A stretch of 64,000 bases of DNA from Rhodocyclaceae bacterium (GTDB lineage Bacteria > Pseudomonadota > Gammaproteobacteria > Burkholderiales > Rhodocyclaceae), in the NCBI GenBank assembly GCA_003963315.1, contig RXJP01000021.1:41575-105574 (forward strand). Reading direction: 5' to 3'. Position 1 is the stretch's first letter. Each line of letters begins with the position of its first letter. Shown here piece after piece: positions 26,732 through 35,502 of the stretch. Under the pieces are notes generated by a model. It ran no database searches. It worked only from the letters and a program-made list of their open reading frames with translations, and was not told where the DNA came from. Both the position numbers and the translations under genes were made by a program.

Positions 26732-28045
26732 TTAATCGGACAGACCCATGTTCGCCACGTATTCGGTGGCGTCCCGGGTACGCTCGGCGAGCTTGCGCAC
26801 TTCGTCCGCCACCACGGCGAACCCCCGCCCCGACTCCCCCGCCCGGGCGGCTTCGATGGCGGCATTCAGCGCCAGGAGATTGGTCTGGTTGGCGATGTCC
26901 TTGATGGTCATCATGATCTCCGAAACCTTCTTCAAATGATCTTCCAGCTGCTTGCGCTGATGGGCCTCGCTCTCCCTGAGGACGGCTTCCTGGCGTATCG
27001 CCTGGACATCGGTCAACGCCCCCACCGCGCGCAAGGGCGTACCATCCGCCGCGCGGCGGGTCTGCCCTTTGGCCCGATACCATCGGTAGTCGCCGTCCTT
27101 GCAACGCAGCCGGTATTCAATATCGTAGGGCGTCTGGCCGCTGCGGTCCGACAGGTGGCGGACAAAGGCATCCAATACCCGGTTCTTGTCTTCCGGATGG
27201 ATGCGCGACGCCCAACTGTCCAGCACATCGGGGAATTCCTCCACGGTATCGAAGCCGAGCAGGCGGCGTAGTTGATGGGACCACCAGAAGGCGTTGGCCG
27301 GATTGACCGGATCCCCCGCCATCACCTCCACATCCCACAGGCCGTCGCTGAGCATTTCCAGGGACAGTTCGAAGCGGGTCACGGCGGTATCCAGTTGTCG
27401 CTGGCGGATTCTCTCCTCGGTGATGTCCACCAGGGAGCCCGCCACCCGCAGTGGTTTGCCCGCTTTGTCGCGCAGGGTTTCGCCGCAGGCGCGGAACCAG
27501 CGGTACTCGCCGTTCTTGCAGGCAATCCGATAGGTGACGTCGTAAGGGGTGCGTCCGGAGTAGTCGTTGAGATGGCTGCTGAAAGCGGCCAGCGTTCTTT
27601 CGCTATCGTCGGGATGCAAACGGGTCGCCCAGCTACTCAACACATTGGGGAATTCGCTTTCCTCCTTGAAGCCGAGCAATGCGCGGAACTGTTCCGACCA
27701 CCAGATTTCCTGGTCCGGCTTGATCTGGCCGGGCGGAACCTCCATGTCCCACAGGCCTTCGCGGGTGGCCTTGCGCGCCAGTTCGAAACGGGTGCGTAGT
27801 TTTTCGGCGTCGTTTTCCGCTTGCAGCAATTGCGCCTTGAGGGCCTTGTTTTCCGCCTGGGCCGCATCCGCTGTTTGCCGGGCCGATTGCAGGCGATCTC
27901 TGACCTGCTGCCAGCCTTGTCTCAACTTTTCTTCCGCCGCGACGAAGGCATCGCCCTTCAAGGGCCAGTGCACGCCTTCTCCACGCAATAGTCCATCGGC
28001 CAACGCCTCGAGCGCATTGGCTATCCTTGTACGTCCGATCCACAT
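26732..28045 (-). CDS. Cytosolic PAS-PAS chemoreceptor with minimal MCP tip
   Basis: About 437 residues from ATG 28045, eight bases after GGAGG; ATG 28051 is possible. A coiled N-terminal region (about 30-90) is followed by two tandem PAS/PAC domains (about 95-220 and 225-350) that resemble each other ([12 protein letters not shown] and [12 protein letters not shown]). The C-terminus holds only the hairpin tip of a methyl-accepting chemotaxis protein ([20 protein letters not shown], then [18 protein letters not shown]) and stops about 14 residues later. There are no transmembrane segments, no HAMP domain and only a fragment of the signalling bundle. It follows the ligase gene on the same strand, suggesting it senses the pathway's substrate or the cell's energy state. 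Confidence 0.8.
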   Translation of the reverse strand: MWIGRTRIANALEALADGLLRGEGVHWPLKGDAFVAAEEKLRQGWQQVRDRLQSARQTADAAQAENKALKAQLLQAENDAEKLRTRFELARKATREGLWDMEVPPGQIKPDQEIWWSEQFRALLGFKEESEFPNVLSSWATRLHPDDSERTLAAFSSHLNDYSGRTPYDVTYRIACKNGEYRWFRACGETLRDKAGKPLRVAGSLVDITEERIRQRQLDTAVTRFELSLEMLSDGLWDVEVMAGDPVNPANAFWWSHQLRRLLGFDTVEEFPDVLDSWASRIHPEDKNRVLDAFVRHLSDRSGQTPYDIEYRLRCKDGDYRWYRAKGQTRRAADGTPLRAVGALTDVQAIRQEAVLRESEAHQRKQLEDHLKKVSEIMMTIKDIANQTNLLALNAAIEAARAGESGRGFAVVADEVRKLAERTRDATEYVANMGLSD

Positions 28046-28128
28046 TGCCATCCCCTCCTTGAGTCTCTTCTTGTTTTCCAGCGCTCCGGCCAGATGGCCG
28101 GAGCGCCGCATCCGCCGGGTGTTCCCGG

Positions 28129-29658
28129 TCAGATCACTTCATCGGCCAACCATTGCCGCAATTGGGTCTTGAGCACCTTTCCATAATTGTTCTTGGGCAG
28201 ACTGGTGACCATGCGGTATTCCTTGGGTCGCTTGAAACGGGCGATCTGCGCCAGGCACAGGGCATCCAGTGTGGCCGGCGACAACCGGGCATCCCGTTCG
28301 CAGACCACGAAGGCCACCACCTCCTCTCCCCACTCCGGACAGGGGCGACCGACCACGGACACTTCGGCCACCTGCGGATGGGACAGCAGCACTTCCTCCA
28401 CTTCCCGCGGATAGATGTTGGAACCGCCGCTGATGATGACGTCCTTGGATCTGTCCTTCATGGTGAGGAATCCATCCTGGTCGAAAACCCCGATGTCGCC
28501 GGTATGCAGCCAACCGTTGCGCAAGGTGTTCTGGCTGGCTGCCGGGTTGTTCCAATAGCCCGCCATCACCGTGGGTCCGCGCACGGCGATCTCGCCGCTT
28601 TCCCCTGGCGGCAACGGTTGGTCGTCGGCGTCCAGCACCCGCACCTCTACCACCGATTGGGGCAGTCCGACGGAACTCAGGCGTTCCAGGTAGCGCGGGT
28701 GGGCGCTGTTGCCCAGATGAAATTTCGACAGCGCGGTGATGGTCATGGGGCTTTCCCCCTGGCCGTAGATTTGCACGAAGCGATTGCCCATGACATCCAA
28801 GGCGCGGCGGATATCCTCCACGTACATGGGGCCGCCACCATAGATCACGCTCTTGATGCCGGAGGAATCGGCATCCTTGGCCGCCGCATGCTCCACCAGG
28901 CGGCGGACCATGGTGGGGGCGGCGAAGAAGGAAACATCACCGTACCGGCCCGCCAGATTGAAGATTTCCTCCGGCGCGAAGGCGCCGGATTGCGGGATCA
29001 GATGGCGGGCGCCCACCAGCACGTGGGGAAAGTTGTAGAGGCCGGCGCCATGGGACATGGGCGCCGCATAGAGAATGCTGTCGCCGCTGGCGGGTATGTC
29101 CACATCGGCGAAGTAGCAAAGGGTCATGGTCAGCAGGTTGCCGTGGCTGAGCATGACGCCCTTGGGTTTGCCGGTGGTGCCGGAGGTGTAGAACAGCCAG
29201 GCCAGCGCGGCCTCGCCCTGGGGTTCCGCCGCCTCCGCGTTCTTGAAAAGGGCGCGATATTCCGCGCCGTCCACATCGACGATGGGCGCCCTGTCCTGGC
29301 TTGTGCCGGCCAAGGCCGCGCCGGTGGCTGTATCCACGAACAGCAGGGCGCAGCCGGAATCCTCCAGGATGTAATCCACTTCCCGGGGATGCAGCTTGTG
29401 GTTCATGGGTACCGCCACCAGGCCGGCATGCCAGATGGCGTAAAGGATTTCCAGGTACTGGGGGCAGTTGTGCATGAGCAGCCCGACCCGATGCCCGTGA
29501 CCGAGACCGATCTGTTGACGCAGGCCGGCCGACAGGGCGCAGACGCGCCGCGCCAAGGTCTGGTAGTCATAGAGTTCCCGCTCGCCATGGACGATCGCCG
29601 GACGGTCGGGAAAGACCCGTGCGGTGCGCATGAGCAGGTTCGCCAGATTCATCCCCAT
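28129..29658 (-). CDS. AMP-dependent acyl-CoA ligase
   Basis: The 509-residue enzyme is an ANL-superfamily acyl-CoA synthetase. It has the P-loop-like A3 motif [13 protein letters not shown] (about residue 155), the TGDIG adenylate motif, the A8 hinge [18 protein letters not shown] (about 405), and the catalytic lysine region [10 protein letters not shown] near the end. It would form a CoA thioester via an acyl-AMP. By context it may act on the 3-oxo acid made by the carboxylase (as benzoylacetate-CoA ligase does in A. aromaticum) or on an acid upstream or downstream of it. The chemoreceptor gene follows after about 80 bases. Confidence 0.88.
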   Translation of the reverse strand: MGMNLANLLMRTARVFPDRPAIVHGERELYDYQTLARRVCALSAGLRQQIGLGHGHRVGLLMHNCPQYLEILYAIWHAGLVAVPMNHKLHPREVDYILEDSGCALLFVDTATGAALAGTSQDRAPIVDVDGAEYRALFKNAEAAEPQGEAALAWLFYTSGTTGKPKGVMLSHGNLLTMTLCYFADVDIPASGDSILYAAPMSHGAGLYNFPHVLVGARHLIPQSGAFAPEEIFNLAGRYGDVSFFAAPTMVRRLVEHAAAKDADSSGIKSVIYGGGPMYVEDIRRALDVMGNRFVQIYGQGESPMTITALSKFHLGNSAHPRYLERLSSVGLPQSVVEVRVLDADDQPLPPGESGEIAVRGPTVMAGYWNNPAASQNTLRNGWLHTGDIGVFDQDGFLTMKDRSKDVIISGGSNIYPREVEEVLLSHPQVAEVSVVGRPCPEWGEEVVAFVVCERDARLSPATLDALCLAQIARFKRPKEYRMVTSLPKNNYGKVLKTQLRQWLADEVI

Positions 29659-29700
29659 CGCTGTTCTTATGTCCCATCTGGTGAGTGGTGGGGCTCCGAC

Positions 29701-29716
29701 TGCAAGGATCGTGCAC
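29701..29716 (-). promoter_or_regulatory. Possible sigma-54 promoter of the ligase gene
   Basis: The minus strand reads GTGCACGATCCTTGCA. The -12 box TTGCA and the GCACG part of the -24 box fit with correct spacing, but the first G of the essential GG is T. It is weaker than the other three, and lies about 45 bases upstream of the ligase start. Confidence 0.4.
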
Positions 29717-29826
29717 GGCCCTGCCCGGATGCGAATACCAGGAATGTCCTGTGTGAATTCAGGAATTTATCGGTGCTGCGATGCAATCCGGGCATGCCGG
29801 GACTACCCGGGGACGCGCCCAATATT

Positions 29827-29841
29827 CGGACGGACCGTCCG
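29827..29841. promoter_or_regulatory. Palindrome CGGACGG-A-CCGTCCG between divergent operons
   Basis: A perfect 7-1-7 palindrome carries the CGGAC and GTCCG half-sites seen elsewhere in the cluster. It is 111 bases upstream of the ligase -24 box and 201 bases upstream of the thiolase -24 box, so one activator site could serve both. A related CGTCCGGACG at 30092-30101 lies inside the thiolase leader. The rest of 29659-30127 shows no gene. Confidence 0.55.
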
Positions 29842-30041
29842 TCTTTCGTACGGCGTCGTGCGCTCCTTTCCCGCCGAGGCGGATCCACTGCGCGTCTTGC
29901 CCTTGGGGCGCCGGGATCGATCGCCCGGAAGTTCAGCAGACGCTAACTTGCCGCCACCATTGAATTTTCCTTAACCCTAAAGCAAATGGCCGGTTGCCGA
30001 ATGCCGGCGCATTGCCAAAGGAATGCCTTCCCCCCGCCCGC

Positions 30042-30057
30042 TGGCATTGCGGTTGCT
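30042..30057 (+). promoter_or_regulatory. Sigma-54 promoter of thiolase/CoA-transferase operon
   Basis: TGGCATTGCGGTTGCT matches both boxes with the exact 10-base GG-GC spacing. It lies 71 bases upstream of the thiolase start codon. Confidence 0.8.
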
Positions 30058-30127
30058 CTAGTACGTCCACCGGGCCATTGGCAGCACCCATCGTCCGGAC
30101 GACGTTTATTGGAAACGGAAGATAGAA

Positions 30128-31297
30128 ATGACGGTATGTATTGTTGGTTGGGCGCACGGCGTCTTTTCCCGGGCGCCGGAGGAGGATCTGGAATCCCTGC
30201 TCTGCGGTGTGGCCGCGGATGCCCTGGCCGATGCCGGCCTGGAGGCTGCCGAAATGGATGCGGCCTATGTGGGCGTATTCAACGCCGGATTCTCGCGCCA
30301 GGACTTCCCTGCGCCCCTGCTGTTGCATGCAGCCCCCGGTCTACGCTTCAAACCCGTGACCCGGGTGGAAAATGCCTGTGCTACAGGCTCGGCTGCGATC
30401 CACGCCGGCATGGACTTCATCGAATCCGGACGCGGCAAGCTGGTACTGGTGGCCGGTGCGGAGAAGATGACCGGGGTGTCCACCGCCGAGGCCGGCGACA
30501 ACCTGCTCTGCGCCAGCTACCGCAAAGAAGAAAGTGACATCGCCGGCGGCTTTGCTGGCGTATTCGCCCGCATCGCCCAGCAATACTTCTCCGCCTACGG
30601 CGACAAGAGCGAGGCCTTGGCCCGTATCGCGGCGAAGAACCACGCCAATGCCCTGGACAATCCCTACGCCCAGATGCGCAAGGATTTCGGCTTCGAGTTC
30701 TGCAACACGATTTCCGACAAGAACCCCTACGTGGCCCCGCCCTTGCGGCGCACGGACTGTTCCCTGGTGTCCGACGGCGCGGCGGCCCTGGTCCTGGCCG
30801 ATGAGGAAACCGCCCGCGCCATGAAGAAGGCCGTTGCCCTCCGCGCCGCCGTGCAGGCCACGGATTTCATGCCCCTCAGCCGGCGCGACCTGACCCGCTT
30901 CGAAGGCCCCCGTGTGGCCTGGCAGCAGGCGCTGGCAGCAGCGGGGGTGTCGTTGCAGGACCTATCGCTGGTGGAGGTCCACGATTGCTTCACCATCGCC
31001 GAGCTGCTGGCCTATGAGGCCATGGGCCTGACACCCCAAGGGGAAGGTGCTCGCGCCATTGACGAAGGTTGGGTGCTGAAGGACGGCATCCTGCCGGTAA
31101 ATCGTTCCGGCGGCCTCAAGGCCAAGGGACATCCCATCGGCGCCACGGGGGTTTCCATGCATGTGCTGGCAGCCATGCAACTGACCGGTAGCGCCGGCGG
31201 CATGCAGATCGCTGATGCATCCCTGGCCGGCGTGTTCAACATGGGCGGCTTGGCCGTGGCGAACTACGTCAGCATCCTGGAACCGTTACGCGCCTGA
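30128..31297 (+). CDS. Thiolase, SCP-x-like subfamily
   Basis: The 389-residue enzyme shows the nucleophilic cysteine in ENACATGSAA (about residue 80), the HDCF motif in VEVHDCFTIAELLAYEAMGL (about 285), and KAKGHPIGATG near the C-terminus, where the histidine activates the cysteine. The HDCF form marks the SCP-x/non-classical thiolases that often handle bulky or branched acyl-CoAs. By context it should cleave the 3-oxoacyl-CoA to acetyl-CoA and a shortened acyl-CoA. It is the first gene of a three-gene operon. Confidence 0.88.
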   Translation: MTVCIVGWAHGVFSRAPEEDLESLLCGVAADALADAGLEAAEMDAAYVGVFNAGFSRQDFPAPLLLHAAPGLRFKPVTRVENACATGSAAIHAGMDFIESGRGKLVLVAGAEKMTGVSTAEAGDNLLCASYRKEESDIAGGFAGVFARIAQQYFSAYGDKSEALARIAAKNHANALDNPYAQMRKDFGFEFCNTISDKNPYVAPPLRRTDCSLVSDGAAALVLADEETARAMKKAVALRAAVQATDFMPLSRRDLTRFEGPRVAWQQALAAAGVSLQDLSLVEVHDCFTIAELLAYEAMGLTPQGEGARAIDEGWVLKDGILPVNRSGGLKAKGHPIGATGVSMHVLAAMQLTGSAGGMQIADASLAGVFNMGGLAVANYVSILEPLRA

Positions 31298-31349
31298 TCC
31301 GCGATAGAGACGATGCTTCAAACCGAATTATTAGCAAAGGAATCACCCA

Positions 31350-32069
31350 GTGACAGTGAATAAAGTCTATTCGGATGCCGGTGCTGCGCTTGCCGGCTTG
31401 TTGCGAGACGACATGACCATCATGTCGGGAGGATTCGGCCTATGCGGCATTCCCGCCGCCTTGATCGAAGCCATTCGGCAATCCGGCGTCACAGGCTTGA
31501 CGGTAATTTCCAACAATCCCGGCGCCGAGGGTCGCGGTCTGGGCACCTTGCTGCCCAAGGGGCAAATCCGCAAGATGGTGAGCTCCTATGTGGGGGAAAA
31601 CGCCACCTTCGCCAAGCAGTATCTGGCCGGGGAAATCGAGATGGAATTCAACCCCCAGGGCACCCTGGCGGAACGCATCCGCGCCGGCGGCGCCGGCATT
31701 CCCGCCTTCTATACCCGCACCGGCGTGGGCACGGTGATCGCGGAAGGCAAGGAAGTGCGGGAGTTCGACGGCGAGCGCTATGTGATGGAGCGGGCGCTCC
31801 ATGCCGACCTGGCCATCGTCCATGCCTGGCGTGGCGATACGGAAGGCAATTTGCAATACCGCATGACCGCGCGCAACTTCAATCCGATGATGGCGACCGC
31901 CGCCACCGTGACGGTGGCCGAGGTGGAACACCTGGTGGACGCCGGGGAGATCGACCCCGACCACATCATCACCCCGGGAATTTTCGTCCAACGGATCGTC
32001 AAGTTGGATTGCGTGGAAAAACACATCGAACAACGCACCGTGCGTGCGCGCACCGAAGCAAGGAACTGA
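31350..32069 (+). CDS. 3-oxoacid CoA-transferase subunit A
   Basis: The 239-residue subunit belongs to CoA-transferase family I (SCOT alpha, like ScoA/PcaI). Family segments are [43 protein letters not shown], and [24 protein letters not shown] (shown here in part). It begins with GTG 31350 after AAAGGAATCACCCA. With subunit B it would move CoA from succinyl-CoA to a 3-oxo acid. It lies 52 bases after the thiolase, and subunit B follows 2 bases after its stop. Confidence 0.92.
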   Translation: MTVNKVYSDAGAALAGLLRDDMTIMSGGFGLCGIPAALIEAIRQSGVTGLTVISNNPGAEGRGLGTLLPKGQIRKMVSSYVGENATFAKQYLAGEIEMEFNPQGTLAERIRAGGAGIPAFYTRTGVGTVIAEGKEVREFDGERYVMERALHADLAIVHAWRGDTEGNLQYRMTARNFNPMMATAATVTVAEVEHLVDAGEIDPDHIITPGIFVQRIVKLDCVEKHIEQRTVRARTEARN

Positions 32070-32071
32070 AC

Positions 32072-32725
32072 ATGGCATGGACCAGAGACCAGATGGCCGC
32101 CCGGGCCGCCCAGGAAATCCACGACGGTTACTACGTCAACCTGGGCATCGGCATTCCCACCCTCGTGGCGAACTACATCCCAGAAGGCATTTCAGCCCAA
32201 TTGCATAGCGAGAACGGCATGATGGGCATGGGTCCTTTTCCTTACGAGGGAGAAGAAGATGCCGACCTGATCAACGCCGGGAAGCAAACCGTCACCACGC
32301 TGCCCACCAGCAGTTTCTTCGACAGTGCGGCATCTTTCGGCATGGTCCGGGGCGGCCACATCCAACTTTCCATTCTAGGTGCATTACAGGTGGCGGGTAA
32401 CGGCGACCTGGCGAACTGGGCTGTTCCCGGGAAAATGGTCAAGGGCATGGGCGGTGCGATGGACTTGGTTGCCGGCGTCCCCCGGGTGGTGGTACTGATG
32501 GAACATACCGCCAAGGGCGAGCCGAAGATATTGAACAAGTGCACCCTTCCCCTCACCGGGGTCGGTGTTGTGGACCTGATCATTACCGATCTCTGCGTAT
32601 TCGAAGTCAGGCCGGAAGGGCTCGTCTTGATCGATATCGCACCGGGTGTGACGCTGGAAGAAATCAAGGTCAACACGGAAGCGGATTTTTCTATCGATCC
32701 GACGCTCAAGTCAAAGATGCTTTAG
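32072..32725 (+). CDS. 3-oxoacid CoA-transferase subunit B
   Basis: The 217-residue subunit carries the catalytic glutamate in [14 protein letters not shown] (about residue 50), with the family start [22 protein letters not shown] 32072 follows AAGGAACTGAAC. Together with subunit A it forms a SCOT-type enzyme acting on acetoacetate, 3-oxoadipate or a related 3-oxo acid. A strong terminator follows about 60 bases downstream, ending the thiolase operon. Confidence 0.92.
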   Translation: MAWTRDQMAARAAQEIHDGYYVNLGIGIPTLVANYIPEGISAQLHSENGMMGMGPFPYEGEEDADLINAGKQTVTTLPTSSFFDSAASFGMVRGGHIQLSILGALQVAGNGDLANWAVPGKMVKGMGGAMDLVAGVPRVVVLMEHTAKGEPKILNKCTLPLTGVGVVDLIITDLCVFEVRPEGLVLIDIAPGVTLEEIKVNTEADFSIDPTLKSKML

Positions 32726-32783
32726 GGCGCTGGCGCCGGCCGTTCCAAAAATCCGATCCGGATTCCAATCTTTTGCAGCGTTA

Positions 32784-32810
32784 AGCGCCCGGTCGGGCGC
32801 TCTTTTTTTT
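32784..32810 (+). terminator. Terminator after CoA-transferase genes
   Basis: AGCGCCC (32784-32790) pairs with GGGCGCT (32795-32801) around GGTC, followed by a run of eight or more T residues to 32810. Confidence 0.93.
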
Positions 32811-32841
32811 CGCTGAGGTGCGCAGTTTGAAGAACTGATGT

Positions 32842-32875
32842 CCTGGACCGGCGGAAAAAACTCCACCGGCCCAGG
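32842..32875. terminator. Stem-loop after the sigma-54 activator gene
   Basis: CCTGGACCGGCGGA and TCCACCGGCCCAGG pair over 14 positions with two mismatches around an AAAAAAC loop. It is six bases past the activator stop codon on the minus strand. No T-run follows the stem, so it may be a 3'-end stabiliser or a weak terminator. Confidence 0.5.
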
Positions 32876-32881
32876 TTTCCG

Positions 32882-34891
32882 CTACTGGGGAGCGGAACGC
32901 CAGGAATCGAGGGACTCGTCCAGGGAGTATTTTTTCAACTTCAGATATAGCGTGCTCTTGGCGATTCCCAGTTGCTTGGCGGCAAGGGTTGCATTGCCGG
33001 AGGTTTCCCGCAGTACTTTGCAGATCTGTTCGAACTCGCTTCGCGCGAGACCGCTGAGATTGCCGGCACTGACTTCTTCGATCGCATCGGCCGACTTGAT
33101 TGAGGTGCCTTGCAATTCCGGCGGGAGATCGTGAACCCCGATGACATCGGATTCGGTTGTCAAGATCAAACTCTCGATCAAGTTGCGCAGTTCCCGCACG
33201 TTACCCGGCCAAGCGTAAGTCTCCAGGGAAGAGAACACTTCCGGAGCAAGCGTCTTTTCCGGCAACTCATGAAATTCGCAAAGCTGCCGGATGAACACAT
33301 TGGACAATTCCCTGACATCGCCGCTGCGTTCCCGTAACGCGGGAATGCGGATGCTGGTGACCGAAATCCGATAAAACAAATCCATGCGGAACCGGCCTTC
33401 GGCCACTTCCTGGCGCAAGTCGCGATTGGTGGCGGCGATCAAGCGAAAGCGCACCTGCCTGGGAGCGGTGTCACCGAGCCGATAAATCTGCCCGTCTTCC
33501 AGGACCCGCAAAAAATGGGGTTGCAGGTCGAGGGGCATTTCCCCCAATTCGTCCAAAAAGAGAGTGCCGCCTTCCGCTGCCTCGATCTTGCCGGCAACAC
33601 CACCGCGGCGGGCACCGGTAAATGCGCCGTCCACGTGGCCGAACAATTCGCTGGCCAACAATTCCCGGCTCAGTCCGCCGCAGTTCAGGGCAACGAATGG
33701 ACCGTCCTTCATCCGGCTTGAGGCATGAATGCCCCGGGCAAACACTTCCTTGCCGACGCCGGTTTCTCCCAATAGCAATATCGGCACGCGGGACTTGGCC
33801 AATTGAATTGCCTTGTCGGTGGCCTGCTGCAGTTCCGGGCTTTCACCTTTGGCGCCAGGAAACTCGGGGCGCTCTTCCCTTTTGGCAATGGGTGCCAATG
33901 GTTTGATGCGAAGCTTGCCCCCCCGGGGCGGAATTCTGACGGCGCTGCCGACCCGTTCGCCCTTGTCGAAAATCGGCTCGATCCATTCTGGACGCAACCA
34001 ATCCGGCAACTCTTCGCCGCGGGCCACGGCTTCCCTGCCTGCGTCCGTCAAACCGGAGATGCGATTCGGGCGATTCATGTCCAGCGTCTGCCCCAGGGAA
34101 ACAAGGAGGGACGGTGCATGTTCATTGAGTTTGATGGGCAATCCATGGCGGTCCACCAGGATCACCCCGGTGCCGTCGCTGGCAGTGAATCGGGAAATGG
34201 AATTCTCAATCAGACGGTAACGGAACTGCATTTCCTTTTTGGCCAGGAACGACTCGATCCGGTTTGCGGCGGTGACCACCAGGGACAAGGCATGACGTGA
34301 ATAGCTGCGGTTCAGTCCCGACACATCGATCACACCCAATACTTCTCCACGCAGGGGATCACGGATAACCGCGGCCGAACATGTCCATCGTTTGATGCCC
34401 TCGCAGAAATGCTCTTCGGCGTGAATCTGTACCGGCTCGCCGAGGGCAATGGCGCTGGCGACAGCATTGGTGCCGGTCATGAATTCGTTCCAATCGGCGC
34501 CCGGCATGAAGTGGATCTGCTCGGCAGCGGTCATCGCCTTGACGTCACCTTCCACACCGAGCACAACACCGCGCTGGTCGGTGAGCGCCATCACGGTGCC
34601 CGTTTCAGCCAGAAAATCGCTGGCTGTCATCATGATCGGCCGACAGGCCTCGATCAAATCGCTATGTTGGTACTGGAGGATTTCGAAATCCCGTCCATCC
34701 AAAGGGCTGGGAGCTTTTGAAATGGAAGGATCCACCTTGGCGTCGGCGCAACGTTTCCACGATGCTTCCACATGGCCACGCAACACGTCGCTTGAACAGG
34801 GGCCGCCCCTCAGAAAGCGCTCCCAGGATTCCCGAACTTTCAGTTCATGTTCCGGATTCGAAAACAGATTTCGAATGTCTCCGCCGTTCAT
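32882..34891 (-). CDS. AcoR-type sigma-54-dependent transcriptional activator
   Basis: About 669 residues from ATG 34891, which follows AAAGAGGAG; a TTG 18 bases upstream is also in frame. An N-terminal GAF-like sensor region (about 60-230) is followed by the AAA+ domain (about 335-570) and a Fis-type helix-turn-helix ([20 protein letters not shown]). The AAA+ domain has Walker A GETGVGKE, the sigma-54-contacting GAFTGA, Walker [12 protein letters not shown], and an arginine-finger region RERSGDVRE. The architecture is that of AcoR and of the activator of acetone carboxylase operons. No receiver domain is present, so it should respond to a small molecule, probably the ketone or a product. It is the best candidate to drive the nearby -24/-12 promoters. 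Confidence 0.92.
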   Translation of the reverse strand: MNGGDIRNLFSNPEHELKVRESWERFLRGGPCSSDVLRGHVEASWKRCADAKVDPSISKAPSPLDGRDFEILQYQHSDLIEACRPIMMTASDFLAETGTVMALTDQRGVVLGVEGDVKAMTAAEQIHFMPGADWNEFMTGTNAVASAIALGEPVQIHAEEHFCEGIKRWTCSAAVIRDPLRGEVLGVIDVSGLNRSYSRHALSLVVTAANRIESFLAKKEMQFRYRLIENSISRFTASDGTGVILVDRHGLPIKLNEHAPSLLVSLGQTLDMNRPNRISGLTDAGREAVARGEELPDWLRPEWIEPIFDKGERVGSAVRIPPRGGKLRIKPLAPIAKREERPEFPGAKGESPELQQATDKAIQLAKSRVPILLLGETGVGKEVFARGIHASSRMKDGPFVALNCGGLSRELLASELFGHVDGAFTGARRGGVAGKIEAAEGGTLFLDELGEMPLDLQPHFLRVLEDGQIYRLGDTAPRQVRFRLIAATNRDLRQEVAEGRFRMDLFYRISVTSIRIPALRERSGDVRELSNVFIRQLCEFHELPEKTLAPEVFSSLETYAWPGNVRELRNLIESLILTTESDVIGVHDLPPELQGTSIKSADAIEEVSAGNLSGLARSEFEQICKVLRETSGNATLAAKQLGIAKSTLYLKLKKYSLDESLDSWRSAPQ

Positions 34892-34907
34892 TGTGTACTC
34901 CTCTTTC

Positions 34908-34929
34908 AACTATGGCTTTTGCCATAGTT
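34908..34929. promoter_or_regulatory. Inverted repeat just upstream of activator RBS
   Basis: AACTATGGC-TTTT-GCCATAGTT is a perfect 9-bp inverted repeat ending a few bases before the ribosome binding site of the activator gene. In the mRNA it would form a hairpin next to the Shine-Dalgarno sequence; as DNA it could be an operator for self-control. Confidence 0.5.
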
Positions 34930-35502
34930 CGAATGGGAATTCTGGTCGGCCAAGAGCCCTAGCCAATCCAGGAAAATTCGCACCCCTAAAAATCGATTTT
35001 TCTTTTCAAATCAAATCCTTCTTTATTTTAAATCTAATTCAACCGAAGGCAATATTTTTTGCGGATTTTCAAGGGTTCCTGTCGTTATTTCCGACTCGAA
35101 TCTGACAGTTTTTGAAGTGTTTTCTCATCGGGATGGCCATCATGTTCCCGATGAGGACTCCATCGATGGAAACGATCGCGCCCGATAGGAGACCCGCCCT
35201 TTCAAAAAATGAATATTGCATTTTTCAGGAGCGTTTAATGGGGTTTTTTAGGGAGCCTGGCTTGATGCCAGGAGAGAGATATTTAGGCGGGAAATTAATA
35301 CGCCGGAAAATGTCGATAACATTTTCCGGCGTATAGCGGCTCGGGAATTTAATTCTCGATAAAAAATCCATGATTTTGCGGTTGATTATATTGTCATATA
35401 TTTACAACCATCCCATGGAAACCCGCATCAGCAGCGGATTTACAAGACATCAAAATAAATGGTACCCATCCGGCATACTTTGAAATCACCGGCGACGTAC
35501 GC
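34930..35502. other. AT-rich gene-free region with several hairpins
   Basis: This stretch of about 570 bases is clearly richer in A and T than the rest of the window and holds no credible gene. It contains three clean stem-loops: CTCATCGGG/CCCGATGAG (35124-35155), CCTGGC-TTGAT-GCCAGG (35256-35272), and a perfect 16-bp inverted repeat with a CGATA loop (35298-35334; arms ATACGCCGGAAAATGT). No T-runs make them clear terminators. A short open frame at 35112-35336 runs through the hairpins and looks accidental. Confidence 0.7.

Noticed and set aside
35112-35336. A 74-residue open frame in the AT-rich gap
   Set aside because: It runs through three hairpins, lacks a clear ribosome site and shows no protein-like pattern.
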